Source: Micrasema longulum
Lineage: Eukaryota; Arthropoda; Insecta; Trichoptera; Brachycentridae
Direction of reading: 5' to 3'
Length of the DNA stretch: 64,000 nucleotides
NCBI GenBank assembly: GCA_022494885.1
Contig: JAGVSM010000501.1
Coordinates: forward strand, 116,263 to 180,262
Shown here: positions 45,265 through 56,280 of the stretch, one piece after another
Numbering within the stretch: the first letter of the stretch is position 1
Layout: the number at the start of each line of letters is the position of its first letter
Notes under the pieces: model-generated
Database searches by the model: none
Told to the model about the DNA's origin: nothing
The model's input: the letters and a program-made list of their open reading frames with translations, nothing else
Program-made: the position numbers and the translations under genes

Positions 45265-45400
45265 GGCCATTTTTAAGTTGCAATAAATAACTCATTACTC
45301 ACTATTAAAAAAAGAAAGAAAAAATGTGGGAGAGCGGGGTTTAAACCTAAGATCTTTGATCTGTGAGTTTAAGACACTAGTCACGGTACCAAAACCCAGC
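45265..45400 (-). mobile_element. SINE family 1, copy 7, decayed
   Basis: AGATCTTTGATCTGTGAGTT, AAGACACTAGTCACGGTACC, AAAACCC in inverse of the head; the B box is GGTTTAAACCCC. Confidence 0.65.
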
Positions 45401-45904
45401 TCAAATAAATTCAAATGAATTTACGTATGAAAGAAATTGTAACTAATAATTAAAATCGAAATTTTGCAATCAATAATGCATCTGCTTTTAGATACATAAT
45501 AAAACACCGAATATATTCAAGTTTTTACTTTAAAAGTGATTTTAAATTAATCCTCGGACGGGTTTTGCCTATATATGTAACTTCGTAAAGCTGTCTTTGT
45601 TTGGTAATACATTTTCTGGCACACATTGAAATCATACGAGCTGTCAGTTCTGTGATCAGCTGCATTTCTAAATGCAAAAGGATAGCAAGAAGTTATTAAA
45701 ATAATAACTGTTTTAGTTTCAATTAACATGCTAATTATGAAAGAACGTAAAATGCTATTGTTATTGCTGAACAATAATGCTTAATGCTAATTCCTCTTTT
45801 AATTGACTTATTTGCATGATTCTGATTGCTATTATTTACTACATTAAAACAAATATATAAACGTTTATAAATGCATGAATGTCATTTAAAGAAGCATTTT
45901 TTAT

Positions 45905-46500
45905 TATTGTTATTTTTTTTTACTTGTTTATTTTTCCATACATATATTTACATAGAATTTTTATTACAAAAATACACCTTAAAAATACCCCTTTAAATTA
46001 AGCAATACCGTAGTTAGGAAAAAAATGCCCACAAAGACTTCAGCGTCTGAGCGTGGGCACTTCTTTTTTGATAATTTATAACTTTATATGTAGTATATAA
46101 ATATCGTATGACATAACCATGAAAAAAAAACGAGTTTCACATATGCTGCTTTTACACAAACATAATTTATTTGCTGGATAAATACATATTTTTAAATTTA
46201 ATTAAAAAAAAATGGTATCTATCTATTCCTTCCATGCTAATCCAAGACCTCAAACCTACTTTAAACTATATCAGAGATTTAATGTTTTGTAACTCCTTTG
46301 GTAGGAGATTGAAGGATCTTTGATCAACATGTGAAGAGTGCCTCTGTGCGAACTTAGTTATGCATCCTGGAACTGACAGTACACTATCAGATCTATTGCT
46401 AATCCGATTTAAATTATTGCAAAATAATTCTCTATTCATGTGAATATATTTCAGGCACTGAAATGAACATAATTTTCTCGACTTATATTTCATTACTAGG
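45905..46500 (-). mobile_element. LINE C-terminus and 3' UTR with hairpin
   Basis: The minus strand reads VPGCITKFAQRHSSHVDQRS, FNLLPKELQNIKS, then FKVGLRSW: the terminal block of jockey-type ORF2 (...N-x-LP-x-x-(L/I)-x...FK-x-x-L-x-x-W). A two-tier hairpin sits at 46026-46059, and the element seems to end in the T-rich run near 45905. Confidence 0.6.
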
Positions 46501-47610
46501 AAATAGTTTGTGTTTTTTGTACATGATCTAAATTATACTTTTCTCGATTATCTTATTCTAATTACTTATAGAGATGTGCCAAATATAACTAGCTTAGAGA
46601 TTTTTGTTTATTAATAAAAATCAAACCACTTTTTAAGTATAACACGTTGAAATTGTTAGGATAAAATGTCACCAAAATATACAAAAAAACCTGCAAATGT
46701 TATCATTTTAAATAAAAGGAAAACAATAAAAAAATTCAAAAACCAACACTGGCATTTTTAACTAATACCAATAATGCTTTTTACAATGAAATATCCAAAG
46801 ACAGCTCGGTTGATGCATTCGCACAGCAAAGAAAATTAGACAGCCGTCATAAGAAAGAAGGACGCATCTAACATTTTTTTCTAAAATGAATTAAATACAT
46901 ATTCGGAATTAGGAAAAAAATAAGCATCTACTAAAAATACATCTTTCTTCTTAAAATAACCACAACCCTATTATCTGCAAAAATAAATGAGACTCAGCTG
47001 CAAAAAGTCTTGAAGATGACTAAATATACAAAGCTGTTTTGACGTATATAATTATTAAAGACTGATTAAAATACTTATTTTTTCTTCCATTCCGTTTTTA
47101 AAAACAATTTGAAATGAACGAACCTACTCGTTTTCAATTAAAATTAAATTCTGCTGGTAATTTCGAAGTTAATTGATGGTCGGCGTTACTAGTTTGAAAA
47201 ACAGTTAATGGCCAGAAACGTCTATTTTATTTCGTTTAATAGAATCAATTGGCATATAACCACTAAAAAAGAAAAACTTTTACTTAATTTTTAAATAAAA
47301 AGGGGGTTTCTAGCTAGAAACGTGTTTTCATTGAAGTGTAACATATTTTCGTGTATTTTTTTTACTAAAAAGAAATCGAAAATGTTGATTTTTAAAAATA
47401 TAACATATTTTTTTTTAAAAATAAATATATATATATTCCGTTAAGGCAAACTATAATACATACTGTTGCAAATTAATAGACTTAATTTTGGTAGTATTTT
47501 TCACACAGCAAATTTTTAAATCTCCGAGTTACAAAATATTTATTTTATCCGTTTTTTGTTTTACTTAGAAACATCCTTCTTTCTTGACGGCAGTATATAA
47601 ATGAGAAATA
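46501..47610. other. no recognisable feature (1.1 kb)
   Basis: AT-rich; nothing supportable. Confidence 0.5.
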
Positions 47611-47614
47611 ATTG

Positions 47615-47792
47615 ACAGATTCCAACAGAGATTGAGGGTTGATTGACCCTAAAAAAGGGAATATGGATGTCTAGGTATTAACATTTTTTATTTTCCATCC
47701 CTGTCGTAATTTGTTTATCTTAATGACTCTCGAGGGGGTGAAATCCAGTCTTTTGTCTGCAAAAATTTGGACAAACCCAACTATTGTAATAA
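47615..47792 (+). mobile_element. fold-back family F, hairpin remnant plus outer module
   Basis: GGGAATATGGATGTCTAGGT, TTCCATCCCTGTCGTAATTT, then GGGGTGAAATCCAGTCTTTT, GTCTGCAAAAATTTGGACAA. Confidence 0.7.
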
Positions 47793-47796
47793 ATAG

Positions 47797-48935
47797 ATAG
47801 GCATTTGATAGAGTTGACAAAGAGAAATTGTGGAAGGTTTTATCGGAGTAAGGAGTAAATGGTAACCTGACAAGGGCTATTGCGTCACTGTATAAGGACA
47901 GCACAGCATGTGTGTAGGTGAATGGGTCATTCAAATCGTGTTTTAATATTATTTACAAACAGGGATGTGTTATATCACCATGGTTGTTCAACATATACAT
48001 CAATAACTGTATCAAAGAACTGAATGATTTAAGAATGGGAGCAAAAATGAGTGGTAAAACTGTTAACTGTCTTCTGTATGCGGATGATGCCGTGCTTCTT
48101 GCTAGCAGCAAAGAAGACCTTCAATTCTTGGTAACAAAAGTCTACGATGTATCCAAGAAAAGCGATTTGCTTATGAATGTTGATAAATCGAAAGTGATGG
48201 TTTTTGAAAGGGATGAAAATATGACTAAATGTGAGATCAGCGTGAACGGAGATATTCTGAATCAGGTAGAAGAATTTGTGTACCTGGGAAGTATATTTAC
48301 TAGGGACAGAAAGGCTGAGAAAGATATTGAAAGGAGGGTGAGTGCCGGGAACAGGGTGAACGGAGCACTAAAATCTACTTTGGCAAACAAATGTTTATCG
48401 CAGGAGGCTAAACTAGCAGTTCACAACGGAGTTCTAGTTCCAACTCTAATGTATGGGAGCAAAGTCTAGAATTGGAAAAATGATGACGAAAGTAGGTTGA
48501 ATGCTGTCGAAATGCGATCCCTCAGGCGAATGTGTGGTAAAATGATGTATGCTAGGTGCACAAATGTCGAGATCCGTGAAGTGTGTAAGGTTGAGACATG
48601 CATTATTGACAGAATCAAGAAAGGGGTGCTGCGTTGGTTTGGACATGTAGAGCAAATGGACAGCAAAAGAACGGCTAAAAGAATCTACGATGCAAATGTT
48701 GATGGATGCAGAAAACGAGGAAGACCGAGAAAGACATGGCACGATCAAGTCCATCAAATACTTGAAGATGGACATGTCAAAAGTAGGAATAATCGACGTG
48801 CGTGCATGAGAAGATGTATGAATGTAGAGGAAGCGAGGTCTGTATGCCAAGATAGAGTGTTATGGCGTTCTATCCTCTCTGCCTACCCCTACGGGGAAAC
48901 GGCGTGATGGTTTGTTTGTTTGTTTGTTTTGTAAT
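47797..48935 (+). mobile_element. RTE-like LINE family 1, best copy (RT to 3' end)
   Basis: Starts inside the reverse transcriptase (AFDRVDKEKLWKVLSE), continues QGCVISPWLFNIYINNCIKE and the catalytic CLLYADDAVLLA (48070-48105). Then LMNVDKSKVMVFERDENMTK, EEFVYLGSIFTRD and ERRVSAGNRVNGALKST. The post-RT region has SLRRMCGKMMYARCTNVEIR, RWFGHVEQMDSKRTAKRIYD and GCRKRGRPRKTWHDQVHQIL. This is the RTE-like type often annotated in insects as stray endonuclease/reverse transcriptase proteins. Two open stretches (47918-48469, 48497-48907) are separated by one TAG where a Trp codon is expected. Frameshifts lie before 47918. It ends CTACGGGGAAACGGCGTGAT and (GTTT)n. The element's endonuclease half is absent, so it is dead, though recent enough to stay mostly open. 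Confidence 0.9.
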
Positions 48936-48949
48936 AAATAATTAGCCCA

Positions 48950-49020
48950 CTTTTCGAAAGATGAAACCTGCCGACAAGTCAATAATGTTTCATTTTTTTG
49001 AGATAGTTATTATTCATTTG
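48950..49020 (+). repeat. possible jockey-like 3' end
   Basis: GAAACCTGCCGACAAGTCAA, TGTTTCATTTTTTTGA resembles 31508-31560. Confidence 0.35.
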
Positions 49021-49776
49021 TATATTTTTTTAAATATTTATTTTTTATTTATTTGTTTAAATTAACCGTCATTTATAAAAAAATACGGTTATAATAAAAT
49101 AGATACCTAATACTAGACTAAAACAGATTTTAAACTTATAATTAACAATAAACGTAATTTGTCATAAATAAACTTATATTATACAAGAATCGAGTTTGAA
49201 AAACGATAAATGAAATATTTGTACCTTTGTAAATTAAAAATAAAATAATAAAGTATTTACCCATCACTACTCACCCACGACAACAATGCCTGTATGCTGT
49301 CGCTGATTTTCCATTATGAATTTATTATTATTCAAATTGAATACATTACTCGCATTGGCTCCAATAGTAACTTAGTAAATTGGAGCAGTCAGTAATGCCA
49401 TTTAAAAGCTTAAATAGAAACATTAAATTAGCAACCTGTCGTCTTTTATCGGAAGAGTTTATTTAAAAATGTACTCTTTCTTAAACATTTTTTCTTAGAT
49501 TATGTAACTTATAATGTTTACGACATGTAACTTATTTTCTTTTTAAATCTGAATTTATTGAACTATTTACGTATATAACTATTCTAAAGGGTTTATTTAA
49601 TCACATGTCGATTGGTTTAAATAAATTTGAAATTTGTAATAAATGTATATATATGTAATATAAAGAAAGCAATGCGTTTCTAATCTTATGCATAAAAATA
49701 AAACTAGATGATCAATAAACTCTGGCAGACAAGGAACCAAAATAGATAACTAATCACTTTAATGTTTTTTTTGTAG

Positions 49777-49930
49777 TTGGTAAAATTCCTGCAAAAAACT
49801 TAATCGTGATTTCGAAAATAGTGTTAAATCAAGTGAAATCCGATTATTTTGATGAAGCAGAAGAAGATGACATTAAGGAACACTTAAATAGTGCCAGTGA
49901 AACTCTGCCAGTCCAGGTTTTGATTATATA
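49777..49930 (+). CDS. unassigned exon-like ORF
   Basis: Follows a good acceptor (run of T, then GTAG) and stays open for about 50 codons: GKIPAKNLIVISKIVLNQVK then SDYFDEAEEDDIKEHLNSAS and ETLPVQ. It then runs either into a weak donor (CAG|GTTTTG at 49916) or a TAA at 49928. The acidic, Lys-rich composition is unlike the AT-rich flanks. I do not recognise the protein. Just downstream (49985-50110) is a LINE reverse-transcriptase remnant on the same strand, so this may be the region ahead of that RT rather than a host exon. No partner exon was found within 15 kb on either side. Confidence 0.3.
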
Positions 49931-49984
49931 ACTGTCCCATTACTCAAAGCTTCACGTCTTTTTATAAGAAAATCAATTACTCGC

Positions 49985-50110
49985 GTTGGAAATACAAGTT
50001 TTTCCAAAAAAACTGTAAAAAACAAGAGTCATCCGAAGAATGAAGATAGCAAAAAATTTACTAAATACCGTCCAATATCACTTATATCAAACGTTGTTAT
50101 TTTTTCAAAG
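49985..50110 (+). mobile_element. LINE reverse-transcriptase start fragment
   Basis: NEDSKKFTKYRPISLISNVV then FSK: the N-Y-R-P-I-S-L-(L/I)-S motif that opens LINE reverse transcriptase. The rest of the RT is missing. Confidence 0.65.
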
Positions 50111-50620
50111 TACGGAATCAATTTTCTCTCTTATTTTTTTTTCTATTACTTATTTTCCACTTACTCATATTGAAACAAAAACAACCTAAACGTAACTTTT
50201 AATTTTTATTTTATATGTTTTTTTAAATATTGTAAATGCATCTACACTTTAGATGTCATTATAAATTCTAGACTTAGTATACCAACGCATAGGCCATTTC
50301 TATTTGAGGTTTTTTTTTCATGAAAAAAAAGAAATATTATGCAATAAAAAATGTACCAAACAGAACAAAAAAAAATGTTAATAAAATAAATAAATTGCTA
50401 AATCATCTGAAAGCAAATAAAAAACTTAAGATCAATAATTACGACTTTCAAATAATTTCATAGTAGGCAAACGCGCTGACCACTAATATGGTATTTTATT
50501 GTTTTTTCATTATTTTTATTTTAAAACAAGCAAAAAAGTACGATGGTAACAGTTTTAATATTTTCTTTATTTTTCTACAATGATTTAATGTATGCATATT
50601 TTAAATTACCCAAAAACGAG
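50111..50620. other. no recognisable feature
   Basis: AT-rich, several poly-A/T runs. Confidence 0.5.
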
Positions 50621-50624
50621 ATGG

Positions 50625-50755
50625 TACGCGCCCTGCGGGACAAACAGCACGTATGACGTTTTGGTGCCGAACTTGTACGCAATGTTTATTAGTAGCGCAG
50701 TCGACGGATATAACGCGTGACGTCAAAATGACGTGATGCCAACTGCGAACCGTTT
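50625..50755. other. CpG-dense patch with CRE-like sites
   Basis: About 17 CpG in 130 bp (by eye) in otherwise CpG-poor DNA. Contains TGACGTCA at 50718-50725 and TGACGT again at 50729. No ORF or repeat match. Confidence 0.4.
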
Positions 50756-50849
50756 TGTATGTGCTCATTTTTAAACACAAAAAATATAAATGAAAACTTT
50801 TTTTGAATGCATTGACAGTTATATCATTAGAATTGTAAAGCTCCGCTTT

Positions 50850-51375
50850 AATAATAATAATAATTATGTTTGGATAATTTATTTAGCGCCATTTTGGTGA
50901 AAATCACCCCAAGGGCGCTGTAGAATAAATAAATATCCCAACACGTCTTGCTGCTATAGAGCGCATGGACGGTTGGGCTTCTAGTTCCGCGTCTCCAATT
51001 ATGATATATTACAATTATGATATATATAAGATAGATAACAGAACGTCTTGCAGCTACAGAGCGCATGGACAATAAGAAATCTAGCCCCTATTTACATTTT
51101 TTTTTTCAAATCTTTTATTTGACAATGAAACTTAGAGTTTAAGTGATATTTTAAAAACGAAATAAAAAGCAAATTTATAAAATTGGAAGTAAGAAAACAA
51201 CAAGTCTTGCAGCTACTGAGCGCATGAACGGTTGAAATTCTAGACCCCATTTACTAAATTTAGATATTTGATAGTTGATAACATTTACATAATATGATAA
51301 AAATAATATGATAGCTAACATCACAAAAAGTCTTGCAGCTTCAAAACGCATCGACAAATGGAATTTCAACAACAT
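50850..51375 (-). mobile_element. CR1/L2-tailed non-autonomous element, copy 3 (four monomers)
   Basis: The left end (TAA)n then TTTAGCGCCATTTTGGTGAA, CCAAGGGCGCTGTAGAATAA (LINE tail in inverse). Monomers start near 50947, 51045, 51207 and 51329 at CTTGCAGCTAC...GAGCGCATG-ACGGTTG. No ORF. Confidence 0.8.
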
Positions 51376-51899
51376 AAGAATGATTTTTAAAAGTTAATAA
51401 TAAAAAATAATTTTAAAAAACACAATAATAATACATTGAGCAAAGAACTAGTAAGTATGGCAATTAAGTGAACATGTAACAGCACAAAAAGTAAAATATA
51501 AAAAACTAAACAAAGATACCATTCCTTAACTTATTATTAAGGTTAACAAGACAGTAAACGATACTCAAACTCGTCCCTGTTTTATTTTAGTGTGCAGTTA
51601 ACAGGATCTATTGTCTTTTTCCTAGTAAATAACTGTAAAACCTCTTGGTTCAAATTTGGCTGTTTCCTGGGAGATGATAGTAGAAACGCATCTGTGTGCG
51701 TAGTGTCGAGTGTAGGTACTAAGGAATATATCCGCTTCTTTTTATTTTTTTTTGTTATTACTAAACGCATGTTTTCCACCTAAAATTTCTGATTATTATT
51801 ATTTAACTTTGATTAAGATGTCAGATAAACTTGTGTCCTACTTTTGATATTGGAGTAATTTTACGTGATACAGGAAAAAGGTATCATTTGTATTTAAAT

Positions 51900-52850
51900 G
51901 TATATTTATATTATTAATTCCGGAGTTCGTCAAGGTTGCGTCCTTGCACCGGTTTTTTTTACTATCCTCATGAAATTTATTTTAAGGAAGTCATTTCCAC
52001 TAGATCGAGGAATATCCATCTCCTCCTCCCAAAAATTTTGCGACCTAGAGTATGCCGATGATGCGGTTATAATTGACGTATCAGTCAGAGGTCTTGAAGC
52101 CACTGTAGATAGCCTAAATAGGTACTCTGGATGCATGGGTTTAAAAATAAATATTGCAAAAACCCATGTACTGTGTAACACTTCATGACTTGATGCCCAA
52201 AATTCCCTGACTCTGTCAAACCAAGTCATCGAAAGGGTCGAGAGTTTCAAATACCTGGGAGTATGTTACGGAAGTTGGCAGCTTTCAAAAAGAACAAGGA
52301 GTGCGGCTAGAAATAGCAGGTGCCACATTTAACAGTATAAAGGCTGTCTGAAGACCAGATATTTACTCAGTGAAAACCCAATGCCACCTATATGACGCCT
52401 GCATATCACCATTCTCCTCTACGGATGCGAATCATGGCACCTCGCTAGGGCCCAACATAGCAACATTCTGAGTTTTGAGAATAGGTGTCTTAGAAGAATC
52501 TTGGGCTTGCGGTGGTTTGACTTTGTGAGGAATGAAGTAATAAGAGAACCGACCCCGTTAACTCCGGTGACTACTGTCATCAAGCGGAGGTGATACAGTT
52601 GGCTTGGCCATGTACTGCGGATGCCTTCTAAGAGCCTTAACCACGCTTGTCTACTTTTTAAGGCATCAGGTTCTCGACGTCCTGGACGTCCTCTGCTGAC
52701 TGTTCGTTGGCAGTTCGTGTCAGAACTACGGGACGGGAACTTGACTTCCAGTTGGCTTCCAGTTTCTGTGAGAGGTTGCACAGGAACTGGAAGCCAACAA
52801 AGAGCTTGAAAAATCTTTGTGGACACCATATGCTCCAACTAGGGAGTGGA
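51900..52850 (+). mobile_element. RTE-like LINE family 2, RT to C-terminus
   Basis: SGVRQGCVLAPVFFTILMKF and CDLEYADDAVIIDVSVRGLE (catalytic YADD, 52050-52065). MGLKINIAKTHVL, then NQVIERVESFKYLG and LYGCESWHLARAQHSNILSF, RCLRRILGL, and LGHVLRMPSKSLNHACLL with GRPLLTVRWQF. At least four frame breaks after 52185. Copies at 27220 and 54650. Confidence 0.82.
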
Positions 52851-53384
52851 CATGGAATAATGAAATAATGATTGAATTAAATGTATATTTTATTTTCAAC
52901 CTCATTCCTGACTCGTGAAAATATTCAACTAGCGCTAGTTAATGCTATTTACTTGCTAATAATTTTACAAAGCTTATGTTAAGAATTATATTACTAGTTA
53001 GTAACCAATTCCTGGTGTGTTTGTGAGAGCTTGCATTGCAAATTGCGGGGGAGAAGATATCTGACAGCTTGCATTATGTGAAGTGGAATGTTCTATACAA
53101 TAATGGTGTATTCCAACGAATATTCATTCGGATCTAAAGTAGCATTTAATAATTTTTATCTTCGTGAACCACGAGATTACTCCTAAAAAATGATTTAAAA
53201 AATAAACGTGAATAAAGGCATTTATACTTTATTTTTAAGATTGCGTTAGTAGTAATCATAATTTTGATCTTATAGATATTTTTTTCTTTGTATACATAAA
53301 TTATCAATATCTACTGCCATTAGTGACCGACTGAAAGATTAGATTTTCAGCCAAAACGAAAACCAAAACTTATTTAAATAAATT

Positions 53385-53640
53385 AAAAGTCACTTCAAAA
53401 CGCTCAAAATCAGGGCATTCCGATAATTTCATATAGCTCCCCATTGTAACGACGACGCCACGCCAATGGTTGTTTTCTCTCACAGGGCCATAGGCAACTC
53501 CGAGAATTCTTCTTATGAAAGCTGCAATGGTTCCCTCGATACTATTTGTCATAACCCAGGTTTTGGAGGCATATGTCAGGATTGGTCTGATCAGTAATAA
53601 ATACACAAAGAATTCATATATACGTTGATACAAGGTACGA
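53385..53640 (-). mobile_element. LINE post-RT fragment
   Basis: LLIRPILTYASKTWVMTN, FIRRILGVAYGPVRENNHWR, then RRYNGELYEII after a frameshift. The TY-x-S-x-TW ... GPV-x-E-N-x-x-WR-x-R-Y-N-x-ELY pattern belongs to the region after the RT. Confidence 0.7.
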
Positions 53641-53699
53641 TTTTGTGGGTGACTTTAAGGACATTTTTTAAAAAGAAACAAAAAAAAATCTCACCAATT

Positions 53700-54225
53700 A
53701 GTACTAAATGCACTCTCGTATAAACATTACTACACATTCTAGATTACGCTGATGTTTCCATGACTGATTTAAGCTGGTAGCAAAAAAAATATTTTGAAAA
53801 ACATTTTTGGTCTTGGGAAATATGGCCACATTTCTGATTATTATAGGCAACTGAAATGGCTCAAAATTAGACAGCGGAGAGAATGTCACTTCCTCTCACT
53901 TCTGTTCAATGTACTTCATAGTCCTAACGCTCCTATATACCTGCGTGTAAAATTTCAACGCTTATCAGTTCATGGTTTACCTCTTCATTCTAATTCAAAG
54001 CACTCTCTTAACACCCATCTACAATTTCTCTTTCTTCTCTAACTCACAAAGTGTCCATGCGGCTCGACTGTGAAATCATCTCCCATCCACCATCAAATAT
54101 GTTACTACAGTATCTCTTTTTAAATCACTTTATTAAACTTGGACGTATGTATAAGGTACATAGACTCCATACGGATCCGCTGGCGAAAAGATCTTTTAAG
54201 ATCGAGTGACCAAAAAAAAGTATTT
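53700..54225 (+). mobile_element. jockey-like LINE family 4, + copy
   Basis: Same sequence as the minus strand of 33655-34120 (ATTCTAGATTACGCTGATGT). Then YYRQLKWLKIRQRRECHFLS, LLFNVLHSPNAPIYLRVKF, and a 3' end CATACGGATCCGCTGGCGAA shared with 42310-42365. Confidence 0.75.
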
Positions 54226-54264
54226 TCATAAATTAGATATTAATTTAAAAACACGTTTTTACAC

Positions 54265-54415
54265 TTGAATATTTCATAGTTCCTGGACTGGTACCTGAAG
54301 CGCAAGACTGATCATCTTACCTTCATGTTACAAAAATGATCAAAATACGCTGCAATTGGTGAACGAATACAGTGCTCTATGCACCATTAGTTGCGAAAAG
54401 GGAATGATGATATTT
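54265..54415. repeat. repeat family E arm joined to SINE family 3 end
   Basis: TGGACTGGTACCTGAAGCGC, AAGACTGATCATCTTACCTT (family E) then CAGTGCTCTATGCACCATTA, GGGAATGATGA (family 3). The same junction type occurs at 36330-36640. Confidence 0.5.
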
Positions 54416-54649
54416 TTGTATTTAATTTTTTTATTGGAATGATCAAAACTATAATTGGCTTATAATTTTGATTTATTTGTAAATATTTATATTTTATTTT
54501 ATAATTGCTGTTGTTTTCTTTTAATAAAAAAATATTCCCTAGCTTACTTTTAAGTCATTTAGAATAAACATTTATGGAGTATAGTTTTGAAAGCATTGTA
54601 ATTTATTTTACTTTCCGATGTATCTTTTCTTAATTGATTATAAAGTTAA

Positions 54650-54995
54650 GGTGGTATTTTTTACGTTTGCCGGAGTTGGACTTTGCAAGGAATAAAGAAG
54701 TAAGAGAATCGACGCAGAAAACTACGGTGACAATTGTCATCACGCGGAGGCGATATGGTTGGCTGGCCATATGCTGCGGATGCTTCCTGAGAGCCTTAAC
54801 CACACTTGCCTACTTTGCAAGGCACCAGGTTCTTAACGCCGCGCCGTGGACGTTCACTGCTGACTTTTCGTCGACAATTCATGCCAGAACGAGACGCGAA
54901 CCTGATTTAGGAGGATGTACAGGAGGTGGCAATCGACAGAGATACCTGGAGGCTCTTTGTGGACACCATATGCTCTCATGGAATTATGATGATGA
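54650..54995 (+). mobile_element. RTE-like LINE family 2, C-terminal fragment
   Basis: GGAATAAAGAAGTAAGAGAA..GACGC, GCGGAGGCGATATGGTTGGC, CCTGAGAGCCTTAACCACAC, matching 52530-52660 and 52800-52840. Confidence 0.75.
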
Positions 54996-55690
54996 TGATG
55001 CAAGAATAAGGAAAAAAATGCTTAACTGACCAAAAAAATACCTTTATCGTTTCCTAATTTTTTCACCATCTTAGATTTAAAATAAAATGGAGGCAATTTT
55101 CGGGATACGTCTTAAAAATCCGGGTCGGATCTTGGGCTGACGCAGGTCCATATTTTTTCCGAAGGCTATTGACGTAAATATTCCTTTTCGGTATCATCCC
55201 TGGGGTACGAGATGGGGTTGTAGGCTTATCTGAAGATAAATAAAGAAACGCGGCGTGTAAATGTGTGGTGCGTGTGTATGTCCATAGTTTGATAAAAAAT
55301 GTGTGGAATTTGTCGACATGAAAAAAAGATAACACTTAATTTATTTCGTAATATTAAATTTGTCGCCTCCAAGTAATCACCATCGGATATCATTTTTGTT
55401 AGTGTTTTTCCAATCTTCGAAACATTTCTGAATCGAAATTTTTGGTATGACCTTTAGTCCCAAAAACGATTTGGTCTAAATTGACTCTGTGGTAGCAAAA
55501 CGTTATTTTTTCGTAGTTTTGTTCATCTTTGGGAAGAGGACTTTTTCAGTATTGCAAGCAAAATTTACTGGAATTAAATATAAGTAAATGTCACTCATTT
55601 TGTATTTCTCGCCAACAAAATACGAATAGCTTTCCGTACTATTCTTACCCCTATCTCTATAACTGATCGTCGATTTTTTAACTAAGGTGT
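54996..55690. other. no recognisable feature
   Basis: Moderately AT-rich; no family resemblance seen on either strand. Confidence 0.45.
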
Positions 55691-55694
55691 TATT

Positions 55695-56280
55695 AATGAT
55701 ATGAAACTGATGTTTAATATTCAAATTGAATCAGTCCTGAGAAAAACATATAAAATGGTCAGACTTATTATTCGGGTATCAAAACCATTTAAACATGCAG
55801 AGACATATGAAAAACTTTATAAAACATTTGTTCGTCTTCAGCTAGAATACTTTCCTCCCATTTGGTCACCTTACTATAATGTTAGTATTAATAAATTAGA
55901 AAGGGTTCAGCAAAAGTTCTTTAAACAGGTCGACAACCGCTTAAACCTTAACTTCTCTAACTATGCTGAAAATATGCAGTACCATGAAATAAACTCTCTT
56001 AAAAATCGAAAAATAATATTAGACAAATTATTTTTAAACGAATAAATATATAATAAAATTGACTCTTCTAATTTTTACTTGAAAGACTTTCATTCCGTGT
56101 GCCATCTAGACAAGACGAAATCTTTTGTTTTACACAAATAGCGTGTCAACAAACTGTTTTAAACAATCAACAATACCTTGAATATGCGACCAATATAACA
56201 ATAGATTTACCGAGGCTGATATTTTTTATGACAATGTATGTAAATTCATGTAAAAAATTATAGCAATATTAAGAGAAGCA
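55695..56280 (+). mobile_element. jockey-like LINE C-terminal fragment
   Basis: KPFKHAETYEKLYKTFVRLQ, LEYFPPIWSPYY, INKLERVQQKFFKQV: the LY-x-x-x-VR-x-x-LEY-x-x-x-(V/I)W-x-P motif of jockey-type ORF2. The end (VCHLDKTKSFVLHK) is in another frame. Confidence 0.75.

Noticed and set aside
48446..48850. 134-codon minus-strand ORF
   Set aside because: Antisense of the RTE-like family 1 C-terminal region; the + strand carries the recognisable protein.
52419..52838. 139-codon minus-strand ORF
   Set aside because: Antisense shadow of the RTE-like family 2 element read on the + strand.
54634..55029. 131-codon + strand ORF
   Set aside because: Different frame over the RTE family 2 C-terminal fragment; only its nucleotide match is meaningful.
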